From the NCBI GenBank assembly GCA_030066685.1, contig JASJBF010000008.1, forward strand, positions 1 through 64,000: DNA of 64,000 nucleotides. Direction: 5' to 3'. Every line of letters starts with the position of its first letter. Position 1 is the first letter of the stretch. The position numbers and the translations under genes were made by a program. The notes under the pieces are model-generated. The model had not been told where the DNA came from. It ran no database searches and saw only the letters and a program-made list of their open reading frames with translations. This document shows positions 36,170-45,148 of this stretch, in pieces. This DNA is from Kiloniellales bacterium. Its GTDB lineage: Bacteria; Pseudomonadota; Alphaproteobacteria; Kiloniellales; JAKSBE01.

Positions 36170-36849
36170 CGCTTGCGATAGGCGCCGGGATCGGCCTTCA
36201 GGGCCTCCTGCACCTCCAGGTGCTGCGCCAGCTCGGCCTCGTCGAAGCTTGCGAAGTCGAGCTCCAGCGCTTCGCGCGGCACCGGGAAGGCCTGGGCGAC
36301 CGGGGTGCCCTTGGGCAGGCGCCCCTCGAAACCGGGGTCGGTCCAAAGCGCCGGGAAGTGCACGAAGCCGCCGGCGAAGTGGTCGCAGTCGACCCGGCCG
36401 GTCAGGGTCCGGAAGGGCAGGTCCTCGCGGTTGAACGGATGGGTGAAGAGCATGGCCCAGCCCTCGGGCAGGGTGACCGACCAGAAGTTGGTGAACTTGA
36501 CCACGAAGTGCCCGGGGTCGCCGAAGGGCGCGCCGGCGAGCTGCTCGGGCAAGTGAACCCCCAGGGGCGAGCGGCTGAGGCGGCTGTGCTCCAGCAGCGG
36601 CAGCTCGCTGTCCCAGGCGAAGACGCCGTCCGCGATGCGCAGCTCGGCGGCCAGCGGCATCAGCACGCCGTGGCGCAGGGCGTCGAGGAAAGGCGGGCAC
36701 TGCTTGACGCTGCGGACCTTGGCGCCGAGCAGAGCGCTCTCGGCTTCGGCCGGCATCCGCTTCAGCCAGTCCGGCAGCCCCTCCGCGGCCGGCTTCGGCC
36801 GCGGCAGGTGGGGCTCAAGCTCGGGCAGGCAGCGGAACCGGAGTCTCAT
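36154..36849 (-). CDS. DUF6065-like hypothetical protein
   Basis: A 231-residue soluble protein. The central block VKFTNFWSVTLPEGWAMLFTHPFNREDLPFRTLTGRVDCDHF, then VHFPALWTD and GTPVAQAFPVPRE, resembles a family I recall as DUF6065, which has 'N.W.I.TP.GYS.LF..P.N'-like motifs; the match is from memory. Function unknown. The ATG at 36849 lies inside the 3' end of the permease gene (35-bp overlap, same strand), so it may be the last gene of the Pot-type importer operon. A GTG just before it (36852) is another possible start. Confidence 0.7.
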   Translation of the reverse strand: MRLRFRCLPELEPHLPRPKPAAEGLPDWLKRMPAEAESALLGAKVRSVKQCPPFLDALRHGVLMPLAAELRIADGVFAWDSELPLLEHSRLSRSPLGVHLPEQLAGAPFGDPGHFVVKFTNFWSVTLPEGWAMLFTHPFNREDLPFRTLTGRVDCDHFAGGFVHFPALWTDPGFEGRLPKGTPVAQAFPVPREALELDFASFDEAELAQHLEVQEALKADPGAYRKRYRAD

Positions 36850-37729
36850 CACCCTCTAAACCACGGCGCTTGGCCGCAAGCCGGGCCTGGCGGTCCATCG
36901 CCCGCAGCTCGAGCTCGATCGCCAGGGTACGCTTGCGCTCCCGCTCGCGATAGTAGGCATAGAGCGTGGCGGCGACCACCGTCAGGACCACGAAGATCAC
37001 CCCGATCACGTTGATCACCGGCGACAGGCCGAAACGGAAGCGCGAGCCGATCTCGGTCACCAGGGTCCAGTCGCCGCCGATGGCGAAGACCGTGGTGTTG
37101 TAGTTCTCGATCGATTGCAGAAAGGCGATCACCGCGGCGGTCGCGATGGTCGGATAGAGGAAGGGCAGGGTGATCCGCCGGAACACGAGCAGGTTCGACC
37201 CGCCCAGGTCCAGGGCGGCCTCCTCCAGGACCCGGTCCTGGCGCTGCAGGCGCGCCATGAACAGCAGCATGGAATAGGAGGCGATGAAGGAGGACTGGGC
37301 CAGCACGGTCAGTAAGAGGCCGCCCGGGACGTCGAAGTTGCGCCAGAAGATCAGGGTCGAGATGCCCAGGATGATTCCCGGGGTCAGGATCGGCGAGACC
37401 AGGGCGGCGTAGAGCAGCCCGGTCCAGCGCGACTGCAGCCGGGTCAGGATGAAGGCCCCGGCCAGGCCCAGGGGCAGGGAGATGACGATCACGCCCAGCG
37501 CCACCACGACGGTGTTCTGCAGGCCGATCAGGATCCGGTCGTCCTCGGCCAGGGCGCCGAACCACTTGAGGGTCCAGCCTCGCCACTGGGTCACCGAGGG
37601 ATAGTCGTAGGCGTTGAAGGCGGCCAGGGACATCACGATCAGCGGCGCGAACATGTAGAGGAAGAAGACCGCGAGGTAGCCGTTCAGGATCGCCTGGGCG
37701 ACCCGGCTCTCGCTGCTCTCTGCGCTCAT
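36815..37729 (-). CDS. ABC transporter permease, PotC/PotI-like
   Basis: A 304-residue permease with about six helices and an EAA loop (VLEEAALDLGGSNLLVFRRITLPFLYPT). The hydrophilic C-terminal tail (YYRERERKRTLAIELELRAMDRQARLAAKRRG) is longer than usual and basic. Part of the second polyamine-type importer, following the PotB-like gene by 40 bp. Confidence 0.92.
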   Translation of the reverse strand: MSAESSESRVAQAILNGYLAVFFLYMFAPLIVMSLAAFNAYDYPSVTQWRGWTLKWFGALAEDDRILIGLQNTVVVALGVIVISLPLGLAGAFILTRLQSRWTGLLYAALVSPILTPGIILGISTLIFWRNFDVPGGLLLTVLAQSSFIASYSMLLFMARLQRQDRVLEEAALDLGGSNLLVFRRITLPFLYPTIATAAVIAFLQSIENYNTTVFAIGGDWTLVTEIGSRFRFGLSPVINVIGVIFVVLTVVAATLYAYYRERERKRTLAIELELRAMDRQARLAAKRRGLEGDETPVPLPARA

Positions 37730-37769
37730 GTTGCAGCTCCCAAGCGGCCCGGTGTGAATTGGTCCGGAA

Positions 37770-38807
37770 TCACTTGGCGATGTCCCGGATCCCCACCTTG
37801 AAGATCGCCATCATCAGGAAGATGAAGATGATGCAGGCGATCAGCAGGGTGAAGGAGTAGGCGGCGCCGACGTTCCAGTTGAAGCTCTCGAAGAACTGCC
37901 GATAGATCAGCTGCGAGAACCAGTCGCCCGACTTGCCCCGGGTCATGATCTGCGGCACCGCGTAGGAGCCGGCGGAGAGCATGAAGGTCATGATGCAGCC
38001 GACCGCGATGCCCGGCTTGGCGTGGGGAATCACCACCCGCCGGTGGGTCAGCCAGATCGAGCCGCCGAGGTCCTTGGCCGCCTCGATCTGGTTGCGGTCC
38101 AGGGTCTCCAGGGTGTTGTAGATCGGGAAGACCATGAACAGGATGTAGGCGTAGATCATGGCCACGAAGACCGAGCCCGAGTACTCCAGGAAGGGCACCC
38201 AGCTCTTGGCCTCGAAGGAGACGAAGCCGAGCCAGGCGAGGAAGGAGTTGATGACCCCCTGGTAGTCCAGGATCATCAGCCAGGCGTAGACCCGCAGCAG
38301 CTCGTTGATGGCGTAGGGGATGGTCAACCCCAGCAGCAGCAGCGCCGCCTTGCCCGGTGTCGAGAGATGCGCCACCGCGTAGGCGATGGGGTAGCAGACC
38401 ACCAGCGCCAGCAGGGTCACCAGGGCCGCATAGGCGATGGTCTTGACGAAGATGTTGAAGTGCAGCCCCGACATCTTGGTGTAGTTCTGCAGGCCGTAGA
38501 CCTTGGGCGGGTCCTGCTCCTGCGCCTCGAGCTCGACGATCTCGGCCTCCAGACGGCCGATGGTCGCCTCCAGCTCGGCCCTCTTCTCCGGGGCCAGGTC
38601 GTTGGCGAGGTCGAACTTGGCGGTCTCCAGCTCGGTGTAGGCGCGGTCGATGCGCAGGGAGATCTCGTTGCCGCGTTCCTTCGACCAGAGCGACTGCTCC
38701 AGCATCATGGCCTGCGGCACGATGACCAGGACCGCGAGCCAGACGACGGTCAGGCCGACGAAGAGGCCGGTCAGGCCGCGACCGTAGCTGCGCAGCAGGT
38801 CATTCAT
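37770..38807 (-). CDS. ABC transporter permease, PotB/PotH-like, with a coiled-coil insert
   Basis: A 345-residue permease with the Pot-type EAA loop (QIEAAKDLGGSIWLTHRRVVIPHAKPG). An unusual charged stretch follows the first helix (residues about 42-100): SLRIDRAYTELETAKFDLA then APEKRAELEATIGRLEAEIVELEAQ. It has heptad-like Leu/Ile spacing and is expected in the periplasm. Standard PotB has only a short loop there. The gene overlaps the ATPase start region by 8 bp (38800-38807). Confidence 0.9.
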   Translation of the reverse strand: MNDLLRSYGRGLTGLFVGLTVVWLAVLVIVPQAMMLEQSLWSKERGNEISLRIDRAYTELETAKFDLANDLAPEKRAELEATIGRLEAEIVELEAQEQDPPKVYGLQNYTKMSGLHFNIFVKTIAYAALVTLLALVVCYPIAYAVAHLSTPGKAALLLLGLTIPYAINELLRVYAWLMILDYQGVINSFLAWLGFVSFEAKSWVPFLEYSGSVFVAMIYAYILFMVFPIYNTLETLDRNQIEAAKDLGGSIWLTHRRVVIPHAKPGIAVGCIMTFMLSAGSYAVPQIMTRGKSGDWFSQLIYRQFFESFNWNVGAAYSFTLLIACIIFIFLMMAIFKVGIRDIAK

Positions 38808-39894
38808 CGGCCAGGTCTCCGGCCCGCAGGACCAGCGCGTCCTCGGCGCGGAAGCCGACCTTCTGGCGCCCGGCGAACTGGGCCGGCATCTCGGCGGAGT
38901 TGGTCACGTGCATGGTCAGCGGCAGGCCCTGGGCGTTGAGGAACATGTTGACGAAGGGCCCTTCCAGCTCGCGGCCCTCGACCTCGGCCTCGAGCTGGTT
39001 GCCGAGCCTGCCCTCGCGCTCCTGGCGGACCAGGCCGAGGCGCTCCGGCCGGACGAAGATCATCGCGCTGTCGCCGACGCCGAGACCGTCGCCGTTGAGA
39101 CCTAGGAAGCGGCCCAGCGGGGTCTCGACCTGGGCCATGCCGTCGTCGAGCCCCGCGACCTTGCCGCGGAAGACGTTCTGCTGGCCGACGAAGGTGGCGA
39201 CAAAGGGCGTCCTGGGGTTTAGGTAGATCTCGTCGGCGGTCCCGATCTGCTCGACTCGGCCGTGGTTCATCACCGCGACCCGGTCCGACATGGTCAGGGC
39301 CTCGCCCTGGTCGTGGGTGATGAAGACGAAGGTGACGCCGGTCTTGCGCTGGATCTCCCGAAGCTCGCTGCGCATGTGCTGGCGCAGCTTGAGGTCGAGC
39401 GCCGACAGGGGCTCGTCAAGCAGCAGCACCGAGGGCTCGACCGCCAGAGCCCGGGCGACGGCGACCCGCTGGCGCTGGCCGCCGGACAGCTCGGTCGGCT
39501 TCTTGCCGCCCTGCCCGGCGAGGTCGACCAGCGCAAGCAGCTCCTCGGCGCGCTTGCGCCGCGCCGCCTTGTCGACGCCGCGGGCCTCCAGGCCGAAGGC
39601 CACGTTCTCCCAGACCGTCATCAGGGGGAAGAGCGCCAGGTTCTGGAAGATCAGGGCGGTCGGACGGTTATTGGGGCCGCGACCGCGCATGTCCGCGCCG
39701 CCGATCAGGATCTGGCCCTCGGAGGGCTCGATGAAGCCCGAGATCATCCTGAGGATGGTGGTCTTGCCGCAGCCCGAGGGCCCGAGGATTGAGAAGAACT
39801 CCCCGGCTTCGATCTCGAGCTGGCTGCGGTGGACAGCCGTGAAATCGCCGAAGCGCATCACGGTGTCGCGGAGCTCGACGTCTTTCCCGTGCAT
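38800..39894 (-). CDS. ABC transporter ATP-binding protein, PotA/PotG-like
   Basis: A 364-residue ATPase: Walker A GPSGCGKTT near residue 38, LSGGQRQRVAVARAL signature, Walker B VLLLDEPLSALD, switch His in VFITHDQGEA, then a C-terminal TOBE-type regulatory domain (RPERLGLVRQ and a LPLTMHVTNSAEMPAQF segment). The ATG at 39894 gives the standard beginning; the open frame beyond it is unrelated sequence. It lies between the binding-protein gene and the permeases. Confidence 0.93.
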   Translation of the reverse strand: MHGKDVELRDTVMRFGDFTAVHRSQLEIEAGEFFSILGPSGCGKTTILRMISGFIEPSEGQILIGGADMRGRGPNNRPTALIFQNLALFPLMTVWENVAFGLEARGVDKAARRKRAEELLALVDLAGQGGKKPTELSGGQRQRVAVARALAVEPSVLLLDEPLSALDLKLRQHMRSELREIQRKTGVTFVFITHDQGEALTMSDRVAVMNHGRVEQIGTADEIYLNPRTPFVATFVGQQNVFRGKVAGLDDGMAQVETPLGRFLGLNGDGLGVGDSAMIFVRPERLGLVRQEREGRLGNQLEAEVEGRELEGPFVNMFLNAQGLPLTMHVTNSAEMPAQFAGRQKVGFRAEDALVLRAGDLADE

Positions 39895-40051
39895 GATCGC
39901 CCTCGTCTCCCGATGCGCCGCCCCGGAACCGAGGCTCAGCGGCCTGAAATCCCCCTGGCGCCGACCGACGGCCGACGGAAAGGGCTGGGGCCGCCGATTC
40001 AGGCCCGGTGGCGGGTAGGGCCCGGCAGCGTGACGCCGCCGGGCCGTCCGC

Positions 40052-41191
40052 TCAGGCGTTGGTGATCTTCTCGACGTATTCCTGGCGTACGGGGGCGAAC
40101 CAGGGCGTATCCGACTGCCACCACCAGAGGTTGGCCAGGTTGTCCTCGTTGTAGATCTGGTTGAACTGCGCCTTGAACTCCTCGCCGGCGTGGTTCTCGG
40201 CGCCCTTGACGCAGGAGTTGTAGCCGGTGTTGGCGGCGAACATGCCCGCCATCTGCGGGTCGAGCATGGCATTGATGAAGGCGTGCGCCTGGTCCAGGTT
40301 CTCGGCGCCGACCGGGATGCCCATGGAATCCATCCAGGTGATGCCGCCCTCCTTGGGCATGCGGTACTTGTACTTGGCGTCCTGGCGGTTCAGCAGGATC
40401 CCGGTGGTGTCCCAGGTCTGGCCGACCGTGCAGCCGGCGTCGGTGAAGGCCGCGGTCGCCTCGGTCGCGTTGTTCCAGAAGGCGCCGATCTTCTCCTTGT
40501 TCTCGATCACGAACTTGGCGCAGGCGTCCCAGACCCGGCGGGCGTCCTCCTCGGTCTTGTAGACGTCGAGCATGCGGTCGGTCTTGATCTGGCCGATCGA
40601 CTCGAGGTAGAGCCCGACGCCCATGATCACCGATTTTTGGCGGAAGGCGACCTGCTTGTTGAGCCCTTCGGCCCAAAGGGTGCCGTAGGAGACCTCTGCG
40701 TCGGAGAGGTCGTGGACCTCGGAGTTGAAGGTAATGGCCTCGGTGCCCCAATCGAAGGGCAGCAGGTAGCGCTTGCCGCGCTTGACCGCGCCGAGCTTGA
40801 TCGAGTCGCGCAGCATCGAGGGGATGACCTGGTCGACCTTCAGCTTGCTCTCGTCCAGCGGCGCCAGCCAGGAGCCGCCCGGGGCGTTGCTGTCGTCGTA
40901 GTTCGAGCGGTTGGTGACCGAGGGGAAGATGACGTCGAAGCCCTTGCCGCCGGCGGCGCGCAGCTTGTTCTCGGCCTCGTCGTTAGAGCCGAAGGTCGAA
41001 AGGTTGATCTTGATTCCGCTGTCCTTTTCGAAACGCTCGATCATGTTCTTCTGGACGTAATCGCCCCAGGCGAAGACGTTGACCTGGCCCGAAGACGCGA
41101 GCGCGTCTTGGGCCCTGAGCACGAAGGGTGCGGCGATGGCGGCGCCGGTGGCGGCGGCGCCCTTCAAGATGGTGCGACGGGTAACCCGCAT
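40052..41191 (-). CDS. Spermidine/putrescine ABC transporter substrate-binding protein (PotD/PotF-like)
   Basis: A 379-residue periplasmic protein with a Tat-type signal (RVTRRTILKGAAATGAAIAAPF). Family blocks include NVFAWGDYVQKNMIERFEKDSGIKI and the C-terminal 'NIAN..WWWQSD' polyamine-receptor-like end. First gene of a binding protein-ATPase-permease-permease operon. The ligand is likely a polyamine or a related cation, uncertain. Confidence 0.92.
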   Translation of the reverse strand: MRVTRRTILKGAAATGAAIAAPFVLRAQDALASSGQVNVFAWGDYVQKNMIERFEKDSGIKINLSTFGSNDEAENKLRAAGGKGFDVIFPSVTNRSNYDDSNAPGGSWLAPLDESKLKVDQVIPSMLRDSIKLGAVKRGKRYLLPFDWGTEAITFNSEVHDLSDAEVSYGTLWAEGLNKQVAFRQKSVIMGVGLYLESIGQIKTDRMLDVYKTEEDARRVWDACAKFVIENKEKIGAFWNNATEATAAFTDAGCTVGQTWDTTGILLNRQDAKYKYRMPKEGGITWMDSMGIPVGAENLDQAHAFINAMLDPQMAGMFAANTGYNSCVKGAENHAGEEFKAQFNQIYNEDNLANLWWWQSDTPWFAPVRQEYVEKITNA

Positions 41192-41336
41192 GTTGTCCTC
41201 CCCGAGAGTTGTTTAGGAACCGCTTGTCTGTCTTGCGCGGATAGACGGCGATAATAACAGCTTGATGAGTCCTTGATGACAGAATTGTTTCATCCCGCTG
41301 CCAAGTTGTAGATTTCACTTTATAGTTGTGACGCTG

Positions 41337-41358
41337 GCCCTGCGCGCGGTGGCAGGGC
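41337..41358. terminator. Hairpin between FGGY kinase and Pot-type operon
   Basis: GCCCTGC at 41337-41343 pairs with GCAGGGC at 41352-41358 around an 8-base loop. On the minus strand it lies just past the stop of the kinase gene and before the AT-rich promoter region (41215-41335) of the importer, as a terminator would. No T-run follows. Confidence 0.4.
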
Positions 41359-41380
41359 GCCTGGACTCCCAGATGGGTGT

Positions 41381-42871
41381 CTAGCCCGCCTCGCGGGCCG
41401 CCTTCAACGCGCCGTAGAGTGCCTGGTATTGCGGGTAGATCGCTCGGTAGCGGTCGCTTTGCTTGGGATCCGGCTCGATCGTGCGACTCGTCCTGACCAT
41501 GGCCTTGGCGCCCTCCTCGATCGAGGCGAAACGGCCCGCACCATAGGCGGCGAGCACGGCGCAGCCCAGGGCCGGCGCGTCGGGTACCTCGGTCAATTCC
41601 AACGGGGCGCCAATGGTGTTGGCATGGATCTGCAGCCACAGCGGCGAGTTGGTTGCGCCGCCGGCGACCACGATCCGCTTGGCCGCAAAGGCTTCGCCGA
41701 AGTTGTCGACGATCAGCCGCGTGCCCAAGCAGATGCCTTCCAGGATCGCGCGAAAGACGTGGGCGGCGGTGTGCTTCAGGGTGAGCCCGGTGATCGCACC
41801 GCGGGACAGCGGGTCGGTGTAGGGCGTCCGGTTGCCCTGGAAGTGGTCCAGGACCCGCAGGCCCTCGGCGCCCGGGGCGATCTCCCGCGCCGCCCGGTTG
41901 AGGTCTTCGAAGCTGGTCTCGGCCGCGAAGTGGCGCTTGAACCAGGCGATGACCGAACCGGTCGAGGTCTGTCCCCCCTCGATGATCGGTTTGCCCGGAT
42001 AGACCGCGTCCATGTAGGTGCCCCAGACCCCGGGCTTGTGCACCGGTTCGCTACAAACGCCGAGCTGAAGGTGCGAGGAGCCGGTGATCAGTGCCATCTC
42101 GCCGGGCTCCGTCACGCCTAGGCCGATCATACCGATGAAGGCATCGGCGCCACCCTGCACGACCGGCGTCCCGGGGTTGAGGCCCAGGTGCGCCGCCGCC
42201 TCCTGGGTCAGGCCGTCGATCACGTCGCCGGGCCGAATCGCCGGTTGCGGCCATTTCTCCTGCAGCGCCTCCAGCCCGAGGCTGGCGAGCAGCGAAGCCG
42301 GCGCACCCTGGTTGTTCTGATAGTGCCAACGCACGGACATGTTGTTCAGCGAGCCGGCCCAGCGCCCAGTCAAGCGCAGGTTGAGATAGTCCTGATACTC
42401 GCCGATCCGCGCCGCCCGATCGAAGAGTTCCGGCTGGTTGCGCCGAATCCATAGCGCCTTGGGCAGCATCCACTCGGCGGAGACTGGGCCGGCACCCGCC
42501 CCGTTCACCCGCAGCGCGGGATCGCCGCTGGCGGCCACCGCCTCGGCCTCCTTGGCGGCGCGCACGTCCATCCAGATCATCGCCGGTCGCAGCGGCTTGC
42601 CCTCGGCGTCGAGCGCAACGACGGAACAGCAGGTCGTGTCGACACAGATCGCCAGCACCTCGGTTGCGCCGATTCCTGCAGCGGACAGTGCGCCGCGCAC
42701 GGAGGCGCCCAGCGCCCGCCACCAGTCCTCGGGGTTCTGCTCGGCCCACGCCGGTTGTGGAAACCTCGTCTCGTAGGCCGTTGCGTGGGAGGCCTTGGGT
42801 CGGCCCTCCAAATCGAAAACGAAGGCCCGCAGGCTCTCCGTGCCACCGTCGACACCGATCACGTAGGCCAT
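41381..42871 (-). CDS. FGGY-family carbohydrate kinase
   Basis: A 496-residue sugar kinase. The first ATP/sugar motif is YVIGVDGGTESLRAFVFD at the N-terminus, and the second (ILEGICLGTRLIVDNF then IVVAGGATNSPLWLQIHANTIG) is in the C-terminal domain. The WMDVRA segment and NNMSVRWHY place it in the ribulokinase/xylulokinase group, which phosphorylates ketopentoses or polyols. It is 37 bp from the upstream aldolase gene on the same strand, so the product may be cleaved by that aldolase. Substrate undetermined. Confidence 0.88.
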   Translation of the reverse strand: MAYVIGVDGGTESLRAFVFDLEGRPKASHATAYETRFPQPAWAEQNPEDWWRALGASVRGALSAAGIGATEVLAICVDTTCCSVVALDAEGKPLRPAMIWMDVRAAKEAEAVAASGDPALRVNGAGAGPVSAEWMLPKALWIRRNQPELFDRAARIGEYQDYLNLRLTGRWAGSLNNMSVRWHYQNNQGAPASLLASLGLEALQEKWPQPAIRPGDVIDGLTQEAAAHLGLNPGTPVVQGGADAFIGMIGLGVTEPGEMALITGSSHLQLGVCSEPVHKPGVWGTYMDAVYPGKPIIEGGQTSTGSVIAWFKRHFAAETSFEDLNRAAREIAPGAEGLRVLDHFQGNRTPYTDPLSRGAITGLTLKHTAAHVFRAILEGICLGTRLIVDNFGEAFAAKRIVVAGGATNSPLWLQIHANTIGAPLELTEVPDAPALGCAVLAAYGAGRFASIEEGAKAMVRTSRTIEPDPKQSDRYRAIYPQYQALYGALKAAREAG

Positions 42872-42908
42872 ATCCCCACTCCTTCTGCTTCTCGGCGCGT
42901 CCTTGCCT

Positions 42909-43679
42909 TCAGGCGCGTCTGGCTTTGTTCCCCTTTCGGCCCCCCTTGGCGGGCGGGTTCCGCCGGATCGGCGCCTCGACGGCCGGGGCGTCGCCCTCTT
43001 TCAGCTCGTCGCTCTGCTTGCCGTAGGTCTTGAAGCGGGCCAGCACCCGCTTCATCTCGGCGCCGCTCAGAATCTTCGGCGTCCCGGCCTGGCAGGCGAT
43101 GAAGTACTGCGCGCAAAGGGTCTCGACCTCGCCGGCCAGCCACAGGGCCTTCTCGAGGCTGGGTCCGAAGCAGATCATGCCGTGGTTGGCCAGCAGGCAG
43201 GCCGTACGGTCCTGCAGCGCCTTCAGCATGGTCTTGGACAGGGCCTCGGTGCCGAAGGTGGCGTAGTCCGAGCAGCGCAGGCTCGGGCCTCCGGTCACCC
43301 CAATCATGTAGTGGAAGGCCGGCACCTCGATCCGCAACGACGCCAGCGCCGTGGCGTGGATGGAATGTGTGTGGACCACGGCCTGCGCCTCCGGCCGCGC
43401 CTTGTAGATGTCGAGGTGCATGCGCCATTCCGACGACGGCAGCCAGTCGCCGCGGTAGCCGCCGTCCAGGTCCATGGCAACGATCTGCTTCGGCCTGGTT
43501 TGCTCGTAGGGGATCCCGGAAGGCGTGATCAGAAAGCCCTCGGGCGTGCGGGCGCTGACATTGCCTGAGGTGCCCTGGTTGATGCCCAGGGCGTTCATCT
43601 CGAGGCAGGTGTCGATGATGGCGCGGCGCAGCTTCGAATGCTCGGGGCTGGACGTAGCCTTGGAGCCTTTGCCGGGCAT
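42909..43679 (-). CDS. Class II aldolase (fuculose-phosphate / 5-methylthioribulose-1-phosphate aldolase family)
   Basis: A 256-residue zinc aldolase. The ligands Glu84 (SSEW), His103 and His105 (VVHTHS) and His166 (ANHGMI) match E. coli FucA Glu73, His92, His94 and His155 with a constant 11-residue offset. The phosphate-binding loop GTSGNVSAR is intact. Members cleave ketose-1-phosphates to dihydroxyacetone phosphate plus an aldehyde; Ald2, the 5-methylthioribulose-1-phosphate aldolase, belongs here. mtnK and mtnA in this window make that substrate plausible. The basic tail (NPPAKGGRKGNKARRA) is unusual. ATG 43679 follows the family start. Confidence 0.88.
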   Translation of the reverse strand: MPGKGSKATSSPEHSKLRRAIIDTCLEMNALGINQGTSGNVSARTPEGFLITPSGIPYEQTRPKQIVAMDLDGGYRGDWLPSSEWRMHLDIYKARPEAQAVVHTHSIHATALASLRIEVPAFHYMIGVTGGPSLRCSDYATFGTEALSKTMLKALQDRTACLLANHGMICFGPSLEKALWLAGEVETLCAQYFIACQAGTPKILSGAEMKRVLARFKTYGKQSDELKEGDAPAVEAPIRRNPPAKGGRKGNKARRA

Positions 43680-43750
43680 GGGCTTCACCTCGGGGCGCAA
43701 GCGGTTATGCTGCCGGCTTTCTGGCACCGCAGGCGGGAGGGGGCAAGGTC

Positions 43751-45148
43751 GTGATCCAGAGCGAAGCCCGCGGCATCGCCGTCCTCGACGTCGGCTCGAC
43801 CAATACCCGGCTCATGCTCTTCGGCAGCCAGGGGCAAGTGGTGGCCGAGGCGCGCCGTGCCAGCCCTCATCTTCCCGGGCCGCCCTATGCCGCGCTCGAT
43901 CCCGAGCCGCTGCTCGACTTGGCGGCCGAGGCCCTGCCGGCCTTCGACCGCCGGCTGCCGGTCGACGCCGTGGTGCCCTGCGCCCACGGCTCGGCGCTGG
44001 CCTGTCTCGACGCCGAGGGTGAACTCGCCCTGCCGGTGATGGACTACGAAGCCGAGCCGCCGCCGGAGGTCCTCGAGGCCTATGCCCGGGTCGCACCGGC
44101 CTTCGCCGAGGTCTTCGCGCCGACCAACCCCATGGCGCTGACCCTCGGACTTCAGCTCTTCTGGCAGGAAATGGTCTTGGCCGAGGCCTTCGCCCGGGTC
44201 GCGAGCATCCTGCCTTGGGGCCAGTACTTCGCCCTGCGCCTCGGCGGCCGGGCGGTCAGCGAGGTCACGGCCCTGGGCGCCCAGACCCATCTCTGGGACG
44301 TCCGGGGACGGCGCTTCTCCAGCCTGGCCCGGGCGCGGGGTTGGGACCGGCGCTTCGCCCCACCAACCAGGGCCTGGGAGACGGTCGGACTCCTGGACCC
44401 GCGGTTCCGCGGCGACGGCTTCCGCGGGCAGGGCCGAGTGCTGGCCGGGATCCATGACTCCAATGCCAACTACCTGCGTTACCTGGCCGCCGGGCTGGCG
44501 CCCTTCACCCTGCTCTCGAGCGGGACCTGGATCATCGGCTTCGACACCGAGACCGACATCGCCGGGCTCGACCCGCAGCGCGACACCGCGACCAACTCCG
44601 ACGTGTTCGGCCGGCCAGTCGCCTGCTGCCGCTTCATGGGTGGTCGGGAGTGGGAAGTCCTGGCCGAGGGCGCTCCCGCCGTGGCGGCGACGCCGGCCGC
44701 GGTGCAGGATCTCGTCGCCCGCGGCAGCACGGCGCTGCCGTCCTTCACCGATAGCGGCGGGCCCATGCCGGGCAGCGGCGGCCGCGGCCGGCTCGAGGGG
44801 CCGCCGCCTCAGGGGCCGGCGGAGCGGGCCGCGCTGGCTGCGCTCTACTGCGCCTTGATGACGGCGGAATCCCTCGATGCCGTCGGCTCGCGGAGCCGCA
44901 TCCTGGTCGATGGGCCCTTCGCCGAGAACGCAGCCTTTCTCGGCTTGCTCGCCGCCCTGCGGCCGGGGCAAGGCCTCTTCGCGTCGCGGGCGGGCGAGGG
45001 GACTGCGGCCGGTGCGGCGCTGCTCGCCTTGATGACGTCGGACGGGGGCCTCCCGGAGATCGGTATCGAGCTGAGCGAAGTCCGGCCCTTGGACGTCGCC
45101 GGCCTGGGAGACTACCGGGACGCCTGGCGCCGGCTCAGTCAAAGATGA
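43751..45148 (+). CDS. FGGY-family carbohydrate kinase (rhamnulokinase/fuculokinase-like)
   Basis: A 465-residue kinase. Motifs: IAVLDVGSTNTRLMLF at the start, VLAGIHDSNANYLRY and FTLLSSGTWIIGFD in the centre, and RILVDGPFAENAAFLGLLAAL at the end. The GTG start at 43751 follows a purine-rich GGGGGCAAGG. It is divergent from the aldolase (71 bp) and converges with fucU with a 14-bp overlap. The segment LDPRFRGDGFRG (about residues 218-229) looks like the translation of a dispersed palindromic repeat. Substrate unknown, likely a deoxy-ketose. Confidence 0.85.
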   Translation: MIQSEARGIAVLDVGSTNTRLMLFGSQGQVVAEARRASPHLPGPPYAALDPEPLLDLAAEALPAFDRRLPVDAVVPCAHGSALACLDAEGELALPVMDYEAEPPPEVLEAYARVAPAFAEVFAPTNPMALTLGLQLFWQEMVLAEAFARVASILPWGQYFALRLGGRAVSEVTALGAQTHLWDVRGRRFSSLARARGWDRRFAPPTRAWETVGLLDPRFRGDGFRGQGRVLAGIHDSNANYLRYLAAGLAPFTLLSSGTWIIGFDTETDIAGLDPQRDTATNSDVFGRPVACCRFMGGREWEVLAEGAPAVAATPAAVQDLVARGSTALPSFTDSGGPMPGSGGRGRLEGPPPQGPAERAALAALYCALMTAESLDAVGSRSRILVDGPFAENAAFLGLLAALRPGQGLFASRAGEGTAAGAALLALMTSDGGLPEIGIELSEVRPLDVAGLGDYRDAWRRLSQR

